DNA of 64,000 bases from Pyrinomonadaceae bacterium (lineage in GTDB: Bacteria > Acidobacteriota > Blastocatellia > Pyrinomonadales > Pyrinomonadaceae): positions 1 to 64,000 of the forward strand of contig JAHCHG010000006.1 in NCBI GenBank assembly GCA_026129865.1, in the 5' to 3' direction. The notes below the pieces were generated by a model. It did not search any database, was not told where the DNA came from, and was given only the letters and a program-made list of their open reading frames with translations. Every line of letters starts with the position of its first letter. Position 1 is the first letter of the stretch. Positions 7,982-15,367 of this stretch are shown here, in pieces. Position numbers and translations under genes: made by a program.

Positions 7982-9283
7982 ATGAAAGTTATAAAATATC
8001 CGAAAAAAGAAGATTGGCAAAAACTTTTGGAGCGTCCCGCGATTGATACTAAATTTCTGGAGCGCACGGTTGAAAACATTTTGCGGGACGTAAGGGAGCA
8101 CGGCGACGAGGCTCTAAAACACTGCTCGCGTCAGTTCGATAATGTCGATCTGGACGAGTTTGCGGTTTCTGCCGAAGAGATCGCCGAGGCGCAAAAAAGA
8201 GTTTCAACCGAATTAAAAGACGCAATAAAACACGCGAAATCGAACATCGAAAAATTTCACGCCGCGCAGGTTGAAAAGCCTGAGAAGATCGAAACGACCG
8301 CAGGAGTTTTTTGCTGGCGAAAATCCGTGCCGATCGAAAAAGTCGGACTCTACGCGCCGGGCGGAACCGCGCCGCTATTTTCAAGCGTTTTGATGCTCGG
8401 CGTTCCGGCAAGACTCGCGGGATGTAGCGAAATAATTTTGTGTTCGCCGCCCACCCGCGACGGCAAGATCAACGACGTAATTCTTTACACGGCAAATCTT
8501 TGCGGCATTACAAAAATATTCAAGATCGGCGGAGCGCAAGCCGTCGGCGCGCTTGGGTTTGGAACTGAAACCGTTCCGAAAGTTTATAAAGTCTTCGGTC
8601 CCGGAAATCAATTCGTAACCGAAGCCAAACAGCAGATAGTAAAATTCGGCGTGGCGATTGATATGCCCGCCGGACCTTCGGAAGTCGCGGTTTTTGCCGA
8701 TGAATCAAGCATTCCGTCGTTTGTCGCCGCCGATCTTTTGTCGCAAGCCGAACACGGCGTTGACAGCCAAGTAATTCTGGTTTCAACAAGCGAAAGCGTG
8801 ATCGAAAAAAGTTTGAATGAACTCGAAAAACAACTCGAAATTCTGCCGCGCAAAGAAATCGCCGCAAAAGCAATAGAAAATTCAAAAGCGATTCTTGTAG
8901 AAGACACGGAAACTGCACTCGAACTTTTAAACGAATACGCCGCCGAACATCTCATTTTGGCGGTCGAAAACGCGGAAGAGATCGCCGAAAAAGTTATCAA
9001 TGCAGGTTCGGTTTTCATCGGAAATTATTCGTGCGAATCGGCGGGCGACTATGCTTCGGGAACAAATCACACTTTGCCGACAAATGGTTACGCGAAAAAT
9101 TTCAGCGGTGTGTCGCTCGATTCTTTTGTCAAAAAGATCACTTTTCAAAAGCTCACCGAAGACGGCATTAAAAATCTCGGCAGAACGATCGAATGTATGG
9201 CGGAAGCTGAAGGTTTGCACGCGCACAAAAACGCAATCTCCGTGCGACTTGAGCAGCTGTTGGGAAATAATAATTGCGATTAA
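7982..9283 (+). CDS. hisD: histidinol dehydrogenase
   Basis: Oxidises histidinol to histidine in two NAD-dependent steps, the last reactions of the pathway; a zinc enzyme. 433 residues, normal for the family. Visible signatures are VPIEKVGLYAPGGTAPLFSSVLM, GGAQAVGALGFGTETVPKV, KVFGPGNQFV, PAGPSEVAVFAD and LLSQAEHGVDSQVILV, with the late HTLPTNGYAKNFSGVS and EAEGLHAHKNAIS elements carrying conserved His residues. It starts at the ATG directly after the inverted-repeat element that separates it from hisG. No anomalies seen. Confidence 0.96.
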   Translation: MKVIKYPKKEDWQKLLERPAIDTKFLERTVENILRDVREHGDEALKHCSRQFDNVDLDEFAVSAEEIAEAQKRVSTELKDAIKHAKSNIEKFHAAQVEKPEKIETTAGVFCWRKSVPIEKVGLYAPGGTAPLFSSVLMLGVPARLAGCSEIILCSPPTRDGKINDVILYTANLCGITKIFKIGGAQAVGALGFGTETVPKVYKVFGPGNQFVTEAKQQIVKFGVAIDMPAGPSEVAVFADESSIPSFVAADLLSQAEHGVDSQVILVSTSESVIEKSLNELEKQLEILPRKEIAAKAIENSKAILVEDTETALELLNEYAAEHLILAVENAEEIAEKVINAGSVFIGNYSCESAGDYASGTNHTLPTNGYAKNFSGVSLDSFVKKITFQKLTEDGIKNLGRTIECMAEAEGLHAHKNAISVRLEQLLGNNNCD

Positions 9284-9360
9284 CCCGAAATGTTCGACAT
9301 CAGAAAATAATTAAAAATTAGGTAGTGTCGCACAATTTATGATGGAATGATTTTCTTCGG

Positions 9361-9435
9361 AATAGCTGATAGTTGATAACTTATAACTGATAGCTGAAAC
9401 CAAGTAATTATCAGCTATCGGTTATTAACTATTTC
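9361..9435. repeat. imperfect inverted repeat between hisD and hisC
   Basis: The 266-base gap between hisD and hisC holds an A/T-rich imperfect palindrome: the left side has ATAGTTGATAAC and GATAGCTGA, the right side TCAGCTATC and GTTATTAACTAT, which are their approximate reverse complements. The rest of the gap (9284-9360 and 9436-9549) is A/T-rich and I see no gene in it. Confidence 0.6.
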
Positions 9436-9549
9436 GAAAAGTAAAAAACTTTTAAAATCAAGCGTCATAAAATCTGACACATCACCAAAAATTATTAATT
9501 AATAATTGTTAATTGTTTTCTTGAATATCGGAAAGTTTTGAAGGTCTTT

Positions 9550-10602
9550 ATGTTCAATCTCGAAAAATTAGTTCGCGAAAATATCAGGCGATTAAAACCG
9601 TATTCTTCTGCGCGAAAAGAGTTTACGGGCGAAGCGCGGATCTTTCTCGATGCGAATGAAAACAGTTTCGGATCGCCTTTGGAGCGAAATTACAACCGCT
9701 ATCCTGATCCTTTGCAATGGAAGATCAAGCAAAAGATCGCGGAAATAAATTCCGTTGAGCCGAACGAGATTTTTATTGGAAACGGTTCGGACGAAGCGAT
9801 CGATCTGCTAATCAGAATTTTCTGCGAACCGCGAAAAGACAATATCCTAATTTGTCCGCCGACGTATGGAATGTATGAAGTTTCGGCGGACATCAACGAT
9901 GTCGAAATAAAACGGGCGAATTTGACGAAAGATTTTCAACTTGATTTCGAGAAAATCGAAAGTGAAATTGATGAAAACACGAAAATGCTTTTTATCTGTT
10001 CGCCGAACAATCCGACGGGGAATGGATTCGCTAAGTTTGAAATTTCAAACTTAGCGCGAAATTTCAACGGCATCGTCGTTGTTGACGAAGCATATATTCA
10101 CTTTTCCGATGAAGAATCTTTCATCACCGAGATTAATAATTTGCCGAATTTAGTTGTTTTGCAGACATTTTCAAAAGCGTGGGGTCTGGCGGGTTTGCGT
10201 TTCGGTCTGGCGTTTGCAAGCGAAGAAATAATTGAGCTTTTTAATAAAGTAAAACCGCCGTATAACATTTCCGAGATCGCGCAGGAAGCGATTTTAGATG
10301 CATTAGAAAACCGCAGCGAAATGGAACAGACGATCGCAGATATTAAAAAAGCGCGTGAAAAGCTGATCGAAAATTTGTCGCGGTTAGAGATCGTGACAAA
10401 GATTTATCCGACCGACGCGAATTTCGTTTTGGTAAAAACAATTGATGCGGAAAAAATTTACAAATTTTTGCTCGGTGAAAAGATCGTGGTCCGAAACAGA
10501 AACAATGTCGAACTCTGCGAAGGCTGCCTGCGGATCACGGTTGGAACGCCCGACGAAAACGATAAGTTGATCGAATCATTGGGTCAGAACCGTCTGCGGT
10601 AG
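9550..10602 (+). CDS. hisC: histidinol-phosphate aminotransferase
   Basis: PLP-dependent class I/II aminotransferase that converts imidazole-acetol phosphate to histidinol phosphate. 350 residues from the ATG at 9550 (MFNLEKLVRENIRRLKPYSS); a TTG at 9538 is less likely. Signatures are FLDANENSFGSP, NRYPDPLQ, IFIGNGSDEAIDLLIR, CSPNNPTGNG, VVDEAYIHF and the PLP-lysine motif TFSKAWGLAGLRFG. The last codons (Gly-Gln-Asn-Arg-Leu-Arg-stop) are read from the left arm of the inverted-repeat element at 10583-10690, so the normal C-terminus was replaced or extended by repeat sequence. Confidence 0.95.
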   Translation: MFNLEKLVRENIRRLKPYSSARKEFTGEARIFLDANENSFGSPLERNYNRYPDPLQWKIKQKIAEINSVEPNEIFIGNGSDEAIDLLIRIFCEPRKDNILICPPTYGMYEVSADINDVEIKRANLTKDFQLDFEKIESEIDENTKMLFICSPNNPTGNGFAKFEISNLARNFNGIVVVDEAYIHFSDEESFITEINNLPNLVVLQTFSKAWGLAGLRFGLAFASEEIIELFNKVKPPYNISEIAQEAILDALENRSEMEQTIADIKKAREKLIENLSRLEIVTKIYPTDANFVLVKTIDAEKIYKFLLGEKIVVRNRNNVELCEGCLRITVGTPDENDKLIESLGQNRLR

Positions 10603-10690
10603 CGGACGGTTGAAGTTGGCAGTAATGAATTTTTATTTGAAACATTCGAGATTAAATCTTAAACCGTCCGCTACCGCAGACGGTTCTGAC
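10583..10690. repeat. 108-bp inverted-repeat element, copy 1 (hisC-hisB gap)
   Basis: Arms are perfect 29-bp inverted repeats at 10583-10611 and 10662-10690 (left arm begins GTCAGAACCGTCTGCGGTAG). The interior begins GAAGTTGGCAG. The same element recurs at 11798-11903. The left arm contains the last six codons and the stop of hisC. It has no coding capacity, resembling a MITE or large REP-type palindrome. I see no convincing target-site duplication. Confidence 0.9.
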
Positions 10691-10697
10691 ACCTTTT

Positions 10698-11798
10698 ATG
10701 AAAAAAGTTCTATTTATAGACCGCGACGGGACGCTCATTTTTGAGCCGGAAGATTTTCAGATCGATTCGTTTGAAAAGCTCGAATTCCTGCCGCAGGTTT
10801 TTACTTTTTTAGGAAAGATTGCGCGTGAACTCGATTATGAACTCGTGATGGTAACGAATCAGGACGGGTTGGGAACGGAAAGTTTTCCCGAAGAAACATT
10901 TTATCCCGTGCAAAATTTTATTATGAACGCACTCGAAAACGAAGGAATTATTTTCTCGGAAGTCTTGATAGATAAGAGCTTTGAGCGCGAAAATTTGCCG
11001 ACGCGAAAGCCGAACACGGGACTTTTGACGAAATATTTTTCCGATGAATACGATCTCGAAAACTCCTTCGTCATCGGCGACCGGGCAAGCGATATGAAAC
11101 TCGCGGATAACTTGGGGGCGAGAGGAATTTTTATAAAAAATCCAAATTTTGCTATTGAAGATGGCAGTATTTTCGTCGCAGAAAATTGGCAAGAGATCTA
11201 TGAGTTTCTAAAATTGCCGCCGCGCAGGGTTTTGCACGAACGAAAGACGAAAGAAACGGAAATTTCGATTGAATTAAACTTAGACGGAACCGGAAAATCC
11301 GAAATTTCGACGGGCATTTCGTTTTTCGATCACATGCTCGAACAGCTTTCGCGGCACGGCTCAATTGACTTAAAAATCGAAGCAAAAGGCGATTTGCACA
11401 TTGATGAGCATCACACGATCGAGGATGTGGCGATTACTTTGGGCGAAGCGTTTAATGTGGCGTTAAAAGACAAGCGCGGAATGGAAAGATATGGTTTTTG
11501 TTTGCCGATGGATGATTGTCTGGCACAAGTTGCGGTTGATTTTGGCGGGCGGAATTGGTGCGAATGGGATGCTGAATTTAAACGCGAAATGATCGGCAAA
11601 ATGCCGACGGAGATGTTCTTTCACTTCTTTAAATCATTTTCGGACAAAGCCGAATGCAATCTGAACATAAAGGCGGAAGGCGATATTGAACATCATAAGA
11701 TCGAAGCAATTTTTAAAGCATTTGCAAAGGCAATAAAAATGGCTGTGAAGCGCGATATTTCAAGCGACGCGCTGCCTTCGACAAAGGGAAAGTTATAG
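10698..11798 (+). CDS. hisB: bifunctional histidinol-phosphatase / imidazoleglycerol-phosphate dehydratase
   Basis: Carries two steps of the pathway. Residues 1-165 are a HAD phosphatase: FIDRDGTLI (nucleophile Asp and acid Asp), [16 protein letters not shown] and [12 protein letters not shown]. Residues about 175-366 are the Mn-dependent dehydratase with [28 protein letters not shown] and [15 protein letters not shown]. This fusion is known from enteric bacteria and Bacteroidetes. The zinc loop of the E. coli phosphatase (C-x-H...C-x-C before RKP) is absent; here it reads [15 protein letters not shown], with no Cys or His. The gene lies between the two copies of the inverted-repeat element, and the G of its TAG stop is the first base of copy 2. 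Confidence 0.94.
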   Translation: MKKVLFIDRDGTLIFEPEDFQIDSFEKLEFLPQVFTFLGKIARELDYELVMVTNQDGLGTESFPEETFYPVQNFIMNALENEGIIFSEVLIDKSFERENLPTRKPNTGLLTKYFSDEYDLENSFVIGDRASDMKLADNLGARGIFIKNPNFAIEDGSIFVAENWQEIYEFLKLPPRRVLHERKTKETEISIELNLDGTGKSEISTGISFFDHMLEQLSRHGSIDLKIEAKGDLHIDEHHTIEDVAITLGEAFNVALKDKRGMERYGFCLPMDDCLAQVAVDFGGRNWCEWDAEFKREMIGKMPTEMFFHFFKSFSDKAECNLNIKAEGDIEHHKIEAIFKAFAKAIKMAVKRDISSDALPSTKGKL

Positions 11799-11903
11799 TC
11801 GGAACCGCCTGCGGTAGCGGGCGGTTGAACTTGGCAGACTCGAACATTTATTGTCATTTTATACAATAAACTTAAACCTTCCGCTACCGCAGATGGTTCT
11901 GAC
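11798..11903. repeat. 106-bp inverted-repeat element, copy 2 (hisB-hisH gap)
   Basis: Same element as 10583-10690. The arms match copy 1 closely but are no longer perfect, with about 5 mismatches in 29 between them. The junction after the left arm (GAACTTGGCAG) matches copy 1 (GAAGTTGGCAG), while the interior differs. It fills the gap up to 6 bases before the hisH start. Copy 1 with perfect arms looks the younger. Confidence 0.9.
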
Positions 11904-11909
11904 AGTATA

Positions 11910-12503
11910 ATGAAAATTGCCATCGTAAATTACAATGCGGGAAACGTCGAATCGGTCAAAAACGCCTTGAACCGTTTGAGTATCGAGCCGATCTTGACGG
12001 ACGATGCGGAAGTTTTGGGTTCCGCTGATAAAGTTGTTTTTCCGGGCGTTGGTGAAGCATCAACAGCGATGCAGTTCTTACGTGAGCGAAATTTAGATGA
12101 AACAATAAAAAATCTGACTCAGCCGGTTTTGGGAATATGTCTCGGAATGCAGCTTTTATGCGAGTTTTCTGAGGAAAATGACACGAAATGTCTGGGGATT
12201 TTGCCGTATAAAGTTCGAAGATTTGAATCAAAAGATTTGAAAATTCCGCAAATGGGTTGGAACAATATTTTTGATTTGAAAACGAATTTATTTGAAGGTG
12301 TCGAAGAAAATTCGTTCGTATATTTCGTGCATAGTTTTTACGTCGAATCCGGCGCGGAAACGATTGCGGCTTGCGATTACGGCATAAAATTTTCTGCCGC
12401 CGTAAATCACAAAAACTTTTACGCCGTGCAGTTTCACGCTGAAAAATCGAGCGCGGTCGGTGAACGAATTTTGGAGAATTTTTTAAGGGGATTAAACACA
12501 TAG
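11910..12503 (+). CDS. hisH: imidazole glycerol phosphate synthase, glutaminase subunit
   Basis: Class I glutamine amidotransferase that supplies ammonia to HisF. 197 residues, normal length. Triad elements are visible: the nucleophile Cys in LGICLGMQLLCEF and the His-x-Glu in AVQFHAEKSS near the C-terminus. Other signatures are VNYNAGNVESVKNAL at the N-terminus and VPGVGEA-like PGVGEASTAM. The start is just downstream of repeat copy 2. The last codons and TAG stop lie in the left arm of the next inverted repeat (12497-12562). Confidence 0.95.
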   Translation: MKIAIVNYNAGNVESVKNALNRLSIEPILTDDAEVLGSADKVVFPGVGEASTAMQFLRERNLDETIKNLTQPVLGICLGMQLLCEFSEENDTKCLGILPYKVRRFESKDLKIPQMGWNNIFDLKTNLFEGVEENSFVYFVHSFYVESGAETIAACDYGIKFSAAVNHKNFYAVQFHAEKSSAVGERILENFLRGLNT

Positions 12504-12562
12504 AAACATAGAAAACATAGATTTTAATTAACAAAATCTAAAGTTCCTATGTGTCTATGTGG
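12497..12562. repeat. inverted repeat between hisH and hisA, with a tandem duplication at the hisA start
   Basis: Left arm about 12497-12526 (contains ACATAGAAACATAG and CATAGATTTT) pairs imperfectly with the right arm about 12533-12562 (AAAATCTA...CTATGTGTCTATGTGG). The hisH stop codon TAG (12501-12503) is inside the left arm. Directly after, a 19-bp unit TGTGGTTAGA(A/T)GAATATGA is present twice in tandem, ending at the hisA start. Confidence 0.75.
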
Positions 12563-12591
12563 TTAGAAGAATATGATGTGGTTAGATGAAT

Positions 12592-13299
12592 ATGATCGAA
12601 ATAATTCCGGCAATTGATGTGATCGACGGCAAATGCGTGCGTTTGTCGCAGGGCGATTTCGCCCAGAAGAAAATTTACAGCGAAAATCCGCTTGAGATGG
12701 CAAAGGAGTTTGAAGCGATCGGTTTGCAGAGGCTTCATATTGTTGACCTTGACGGCGCGAAGATCGGGAAAGTTACGAACTTGAAAGTTTTGGAAACGAT
12801 TGCGGAAAACACCGATCTGACGATTGATTTCGGCGGCGGAATCAAGACTGATGAAGATATAAAGTCGGTTTTTGATGCGGGTGCAAAGATGGCGAGTATC
12901 GGAAGCGTCGCGGTGAAAAATGCGGAAAAGTTTTTTGAATGGATCCATAAATTCGGGAGCGAAAAAATTCTGCTCGGCGCGGACGTGAAAAACGGAAAAC
13001 TGGCGATAAATGGTTGGCAGACCGAAACTGATCTGGAAATTTTGCCGTTCTTAAAGGAATATTATGCAAAAGGCGTAACTCAAGTTTTCTGTACGGACAT
13101 CAGCAAAGACGGTCTGTTGCAGGGTTCGGCAAACGAACTTTATTCGGATATTTTAGAACATCTTCCGCGTCTGCATTTGATCGCATCGGGCGGCGTGAGT
13201 TCAATTGACGATATCGTCGAACTCGAAAAGATCGGCTGCGCGGGCGTGATCGTCGGCAAAGCGATCTATGAAGGGCGAATAAAATTAGAAGAATTGTGA
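12592..13299 (+). CDS. hisA: ProFAR isomerase (1-(5-phosphoribosyl)-5-[(5-phosphoribosylamino)methylideneamino]imidazole-4-carboxamide isomerase)
   Basis: TIM-barrel isomerase of histidine synthesis. 235 residues from the ATG at 12592 (MIEIIPAIDVIDGKCVRLSQGDF); an in-frame ATG two codons upstream (12586) is also possible. Motifs: the catalytic Asp in PAIDVIDGK, DFGGGIKT, ASIGSVAVKN, FCTDISKDGLLQG (second catalytic Asp) and IASGGVSS with VIVGKAIYEG binding the two phosphates. The start is preceded by a 19-bp tandem duplication. The stop codon lies within the left arm of the following repeat. Confidence 0.95.
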   Translation: MIEIIPAIDVIDGKCVRLSQGDFAQKKIYSENPLEMAKEFEAIGLQRLHIVDLDGAKIGKVTNLKVLETIAENTDLTIDFGGGIKTDEDIKSVFDAGAKMASIGSVAVKNAEKFFEWIHKFGSEKILLGADVKNGKLAINGWQTETDLEILPFLKEYYAKGVTQVFCTDISKDGLLQGSANELYSDILEHLPRLHLIASGGVSSIDDIVELEKIGCAGVIVGKAIYEGRIKLEEL

Positions 13300-13362
13300 A
13301 TGATGAGTGGTGAATTATGCATGTAAGAATTTTTACCATTAAGCATTTACCGTTCACAATTC
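13291..13362. repeat. imperfect inverted repeat between hisA and hisF
   Basis: GAATTGTGAA at 13291-13300 is the exact reverse complement of TTCACAATTC at 13353-13362. The sequence inside continues to pair imperfectly (GTGGTGAATTATGC against TACCATTAAGCATTTACC). The hisA stop TGA (13297-13299) is inside the left arm. The right arm ends 13 bases before the hisF start. Confidence 0.65.
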
Positions 13363-13375
13363 ACCATTAAAGAAA

Positions 13376-14131
13376 ATGTTAGCTAAAAGAATAATTCCAT
13401 GTCTCGACGTAAAAGACGGGCGCACGGTAAAGGGAACGAAATTCGTGAACCTGCGCGATGCAGGCGATGCGGTCGAACTTGCCGAAATTTATTCAGAACA
13501 GGGTGCGGACGAACTGGTTTTTCTCGATATTACAGCGACGAATGAAAAGCGTCGAACTCTTGCAGAATTGGTTAAAAAAGTCGCGGCGAAGATCAATATT
13601 CCGTTCACGGTCGGCGGCGGAATTAATACGGTTGAAGACATTGATATTTTATTGAATTCGGGCGCGGACAAGGTTTCGATCAATACTTCGGCGGTTAAAA
13701 ATCCAAACATTTTGTCGGACGCGGCGAAGAATTTCGGTTCGCAATGCGTTGTTTTAGCGATTGATGCGAAATTGGTCGAAAATGTCTGGAAAGTGTTCTT
13801 AAACGGCGGACGGATTGAAACGGAACTTAAAGCAATTGAATGTGCAAAACGCGGCGTAAACTTAGGCGCGGGTGAAATTCTCTTGACTTCGATGAACGCT
13901 GACGGAACAAAGAACGGTTTTGAAATTGAACTAACAAGAAAGGTTTCCGAAGCTGTAAATGTTCCCGTCATTGCTTCGGGCGGCGCGGGAACTGAAGAGG
14001 ATTTTGTCGAGGTATTTACAAAAGGGAAAGCCGACGCGGGACTCGCCGCAAGTATTTTTCATTTTCGCGAGATCGAGATTCCGCGGCTCAAACGTTACTT
14101 GAAAAAAAGAGATATTGCGGTGAGAATCTAA
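13376..14131 (+). CDS. hisF: imidazole glycerol phosphate synthase, cyclase subunit
   Basis: TIM-barrel lyase that uses ammonia from HisH to form imidazole glycerol phosphate and AICAR. 251 residues, normal. Motifs: [20 protein letters not shown] (catalytic Asp), [61 protein letters not shown] (second catalytic Asp region), [13 protein letters not shown] and GLAASIFHF. It forms the expected complex with HisH encoded two genes upstream. Confidence 0.96.
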   Translation: MLAKRIIPCLDVKDGRTVKGTKFVNLRDAGDAVELAEIYSEQGADELVFLDITATNEKRRTLAELVKKVAAKINIPFTVGGGINTVEDIDILLNSGADKVSINTSAVKNPNILSDAAKNFGSQCVVLAIDAKLVENVWKVFLNGGRIETELKAIECAKRGVNLGAGEILLTSMNADGTKNGFEIELTRKVSEAVNVPVIASGGAGTEEDFVEVFTKGKADAGLAASIFHFREIEIPRLKRYLKKRDIAVRI

Positions 14132-14345
14132 TTCGTTTGAGCAGAACAGTTGATTAAGGAATAACGAATATCAACCGATAATTTCGAAATCAAACTCATT
14201 ATTAATTAAGAATTCCGAATTATTATTGAAGAAAGTAAAATATCTAAAATCAGAGATTTAATAGTTTTGGTTAGAATTCTAATATCAAATTTAATTCTAT
14301 CGATTCTCTAAATCAGCCATTGAACAAGAGGGAAGATCACATTTT

Positions 14346-14939
14346 ATGAAACCAGATTTTAAAAAATCTCCGGACGGATTGCTTCCCGCGATCATTCAAG
14401 ATTCGCAAACGAACAAAGTTTTGATGCTCGGTTATATGAACAAGGAATCGTTCAAAAAAACGAAAAAATCGGGCAATGTTACGTTTTACAGCCGTTCGAA
14501 AAAGCGGCTTTGGGAAAAAGGCGAAATAAGCGGAAACTCTCTGATCGTGAAGGAAATTTTTATTGATTGCGATGCCGACACGATCCTGATCAAAGCGAAA
14601 CCGAAGGGAAAAGTTTGTCACGAAGGACACGACACGTGTTTTGTCGAAAAAAATATTCCCGACGATTTTCTTTTTGAGCTTGAACAGATAATTTATTCGC
14701 GAAAGAAAAATCCGAAGAAAAGTTCGCACACGTCGGCGCTATTTGCGCGCGGAGTCAACAAAATTTCGCAGAAGGTCGGCGAAGAAGCGGTGGAATTTAT
14801 TATCGAAGCGATCGACAACAACGATGAATTGCTAAAAGCGGAAGCTTCGGACCTGCTTTACCATTTCCTGGTTTTGCTTGCCGCCAAAGACATTCCGCTT
14901 TCGGATGTGATCGATGTTTTGAGAAAACGTAGACGCTGA
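14346..14939 (+). CDS. hisIE: bifunctional phosphoribosyl-AMP cyclohydrolase / phosphoribosyl-ATP pyrophosphatase
   Basis: 197 residues with two fused activities for steps 2 and 3. Residues about 1-110 are HisI: LMLGYMNKESFKKT, GNVTFYSRSKKRLWEKGEISGN and the zinc/magnesium motif DCDADTILI with CHEGHDTCF. Residues about 115-197 are HisE: KVGEEAVEFIIEAIDN and EASDLLYHFLVLLA. It follows hisF after a 214-base A/T-rich gap (14132-14345) in which I see only short A/T palindromes. Last gene of the operon. It abuts a convergent minus-strand gene with no spacer and no visible hairpin terminator. Confidence 0.95.
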   Translation: MKPDFKKSPDGLLPAIIQDSQTNKVLMLGYMNKESFKKTKKSGNVTFYSRSKKRLWEKGEISGNSLIVKEIFIDCDADTILIKAKPKGKVCHEGHDTCFVEKNIPDDFLFELEQIIYSRKKNPKKSSHTSALFARGVNKISQKVGEEAVEFIIEAIDNNDELLKAEASDLLYHFLVLLAAKDIPLSDVIDVLRKRRR

Positions 14940-15260
14940 TCAGATCAGTTCGTCGCCTTTTTGTTTTAAAATTCGTCGCCACAGTTCGCGGTAGGAATTA
15001 AACCGTGAAACAACAGAGTTAAAATGATAGCGCTGTGCGTAAGAAAGCGTCCGGTCATCAGCGATACGTTTCAGATTTGATTCGAGCCGGGCACGTGCCT
15101 CGAGCGGCGGACGTTTTGACGCTCCGTTAAAATAGATGTCAAACTCGATCTTTAAACGCCGGATGCCGTCTTCGAGCCTTGAGATCTGCTGGTCGATATC
15201 TAGAGCGTCTTCCTGTTTAGTGCGCTGGTTTCTGTAAAAAGTATTTCCGATGAGTGCCAT
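14940..15260 (-). CDS. hypothetical coiled-coil protein
   Basis: 106 residues, mostly helical and highly charged: DALDIDQQISRLEDGIRRLKIEFDIYF, LEARARLESNLKRIADD, then YAQRYHFNSVVSRFNSYRELWRRILKQKGDE. The last stretch with its aromatic/Arg spacing recalls an N-terminal coiled-coil module found in some delta-proteobacterial and acidobacterial proteins, but I cannot name a family securely. No signal peptide or membrane helix. Convergent with hisIE and divergent from selA. Confidence 0.6.
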   Translation of the reverse strand: MALIGNTFYRNQRTKQEDALDIDQQISRLEDGIRRLKIEFDIYFNGASKRPPLEARARLESNLKRIADDRTLSYAQRYHFNSVVSRFNSYRELWRRILKQKGDELI

Positions 15261-15367
15261 TTGCAGATTGATCCTTTTGAGAAGATAAGAGGCGAACGCC
15301 TCATTGGTTTAAACAGTTTTAATCGCACTAACATTCCTGAAATATTTTATTTAAGCTAAATCCAGAT

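Noticed and set aside
11956..12534. Minus-strand open frame of 192 codons
   Set aside because: Antisense to hisH, which has its catalytic Cys and His; composition typical of a shadow frame.
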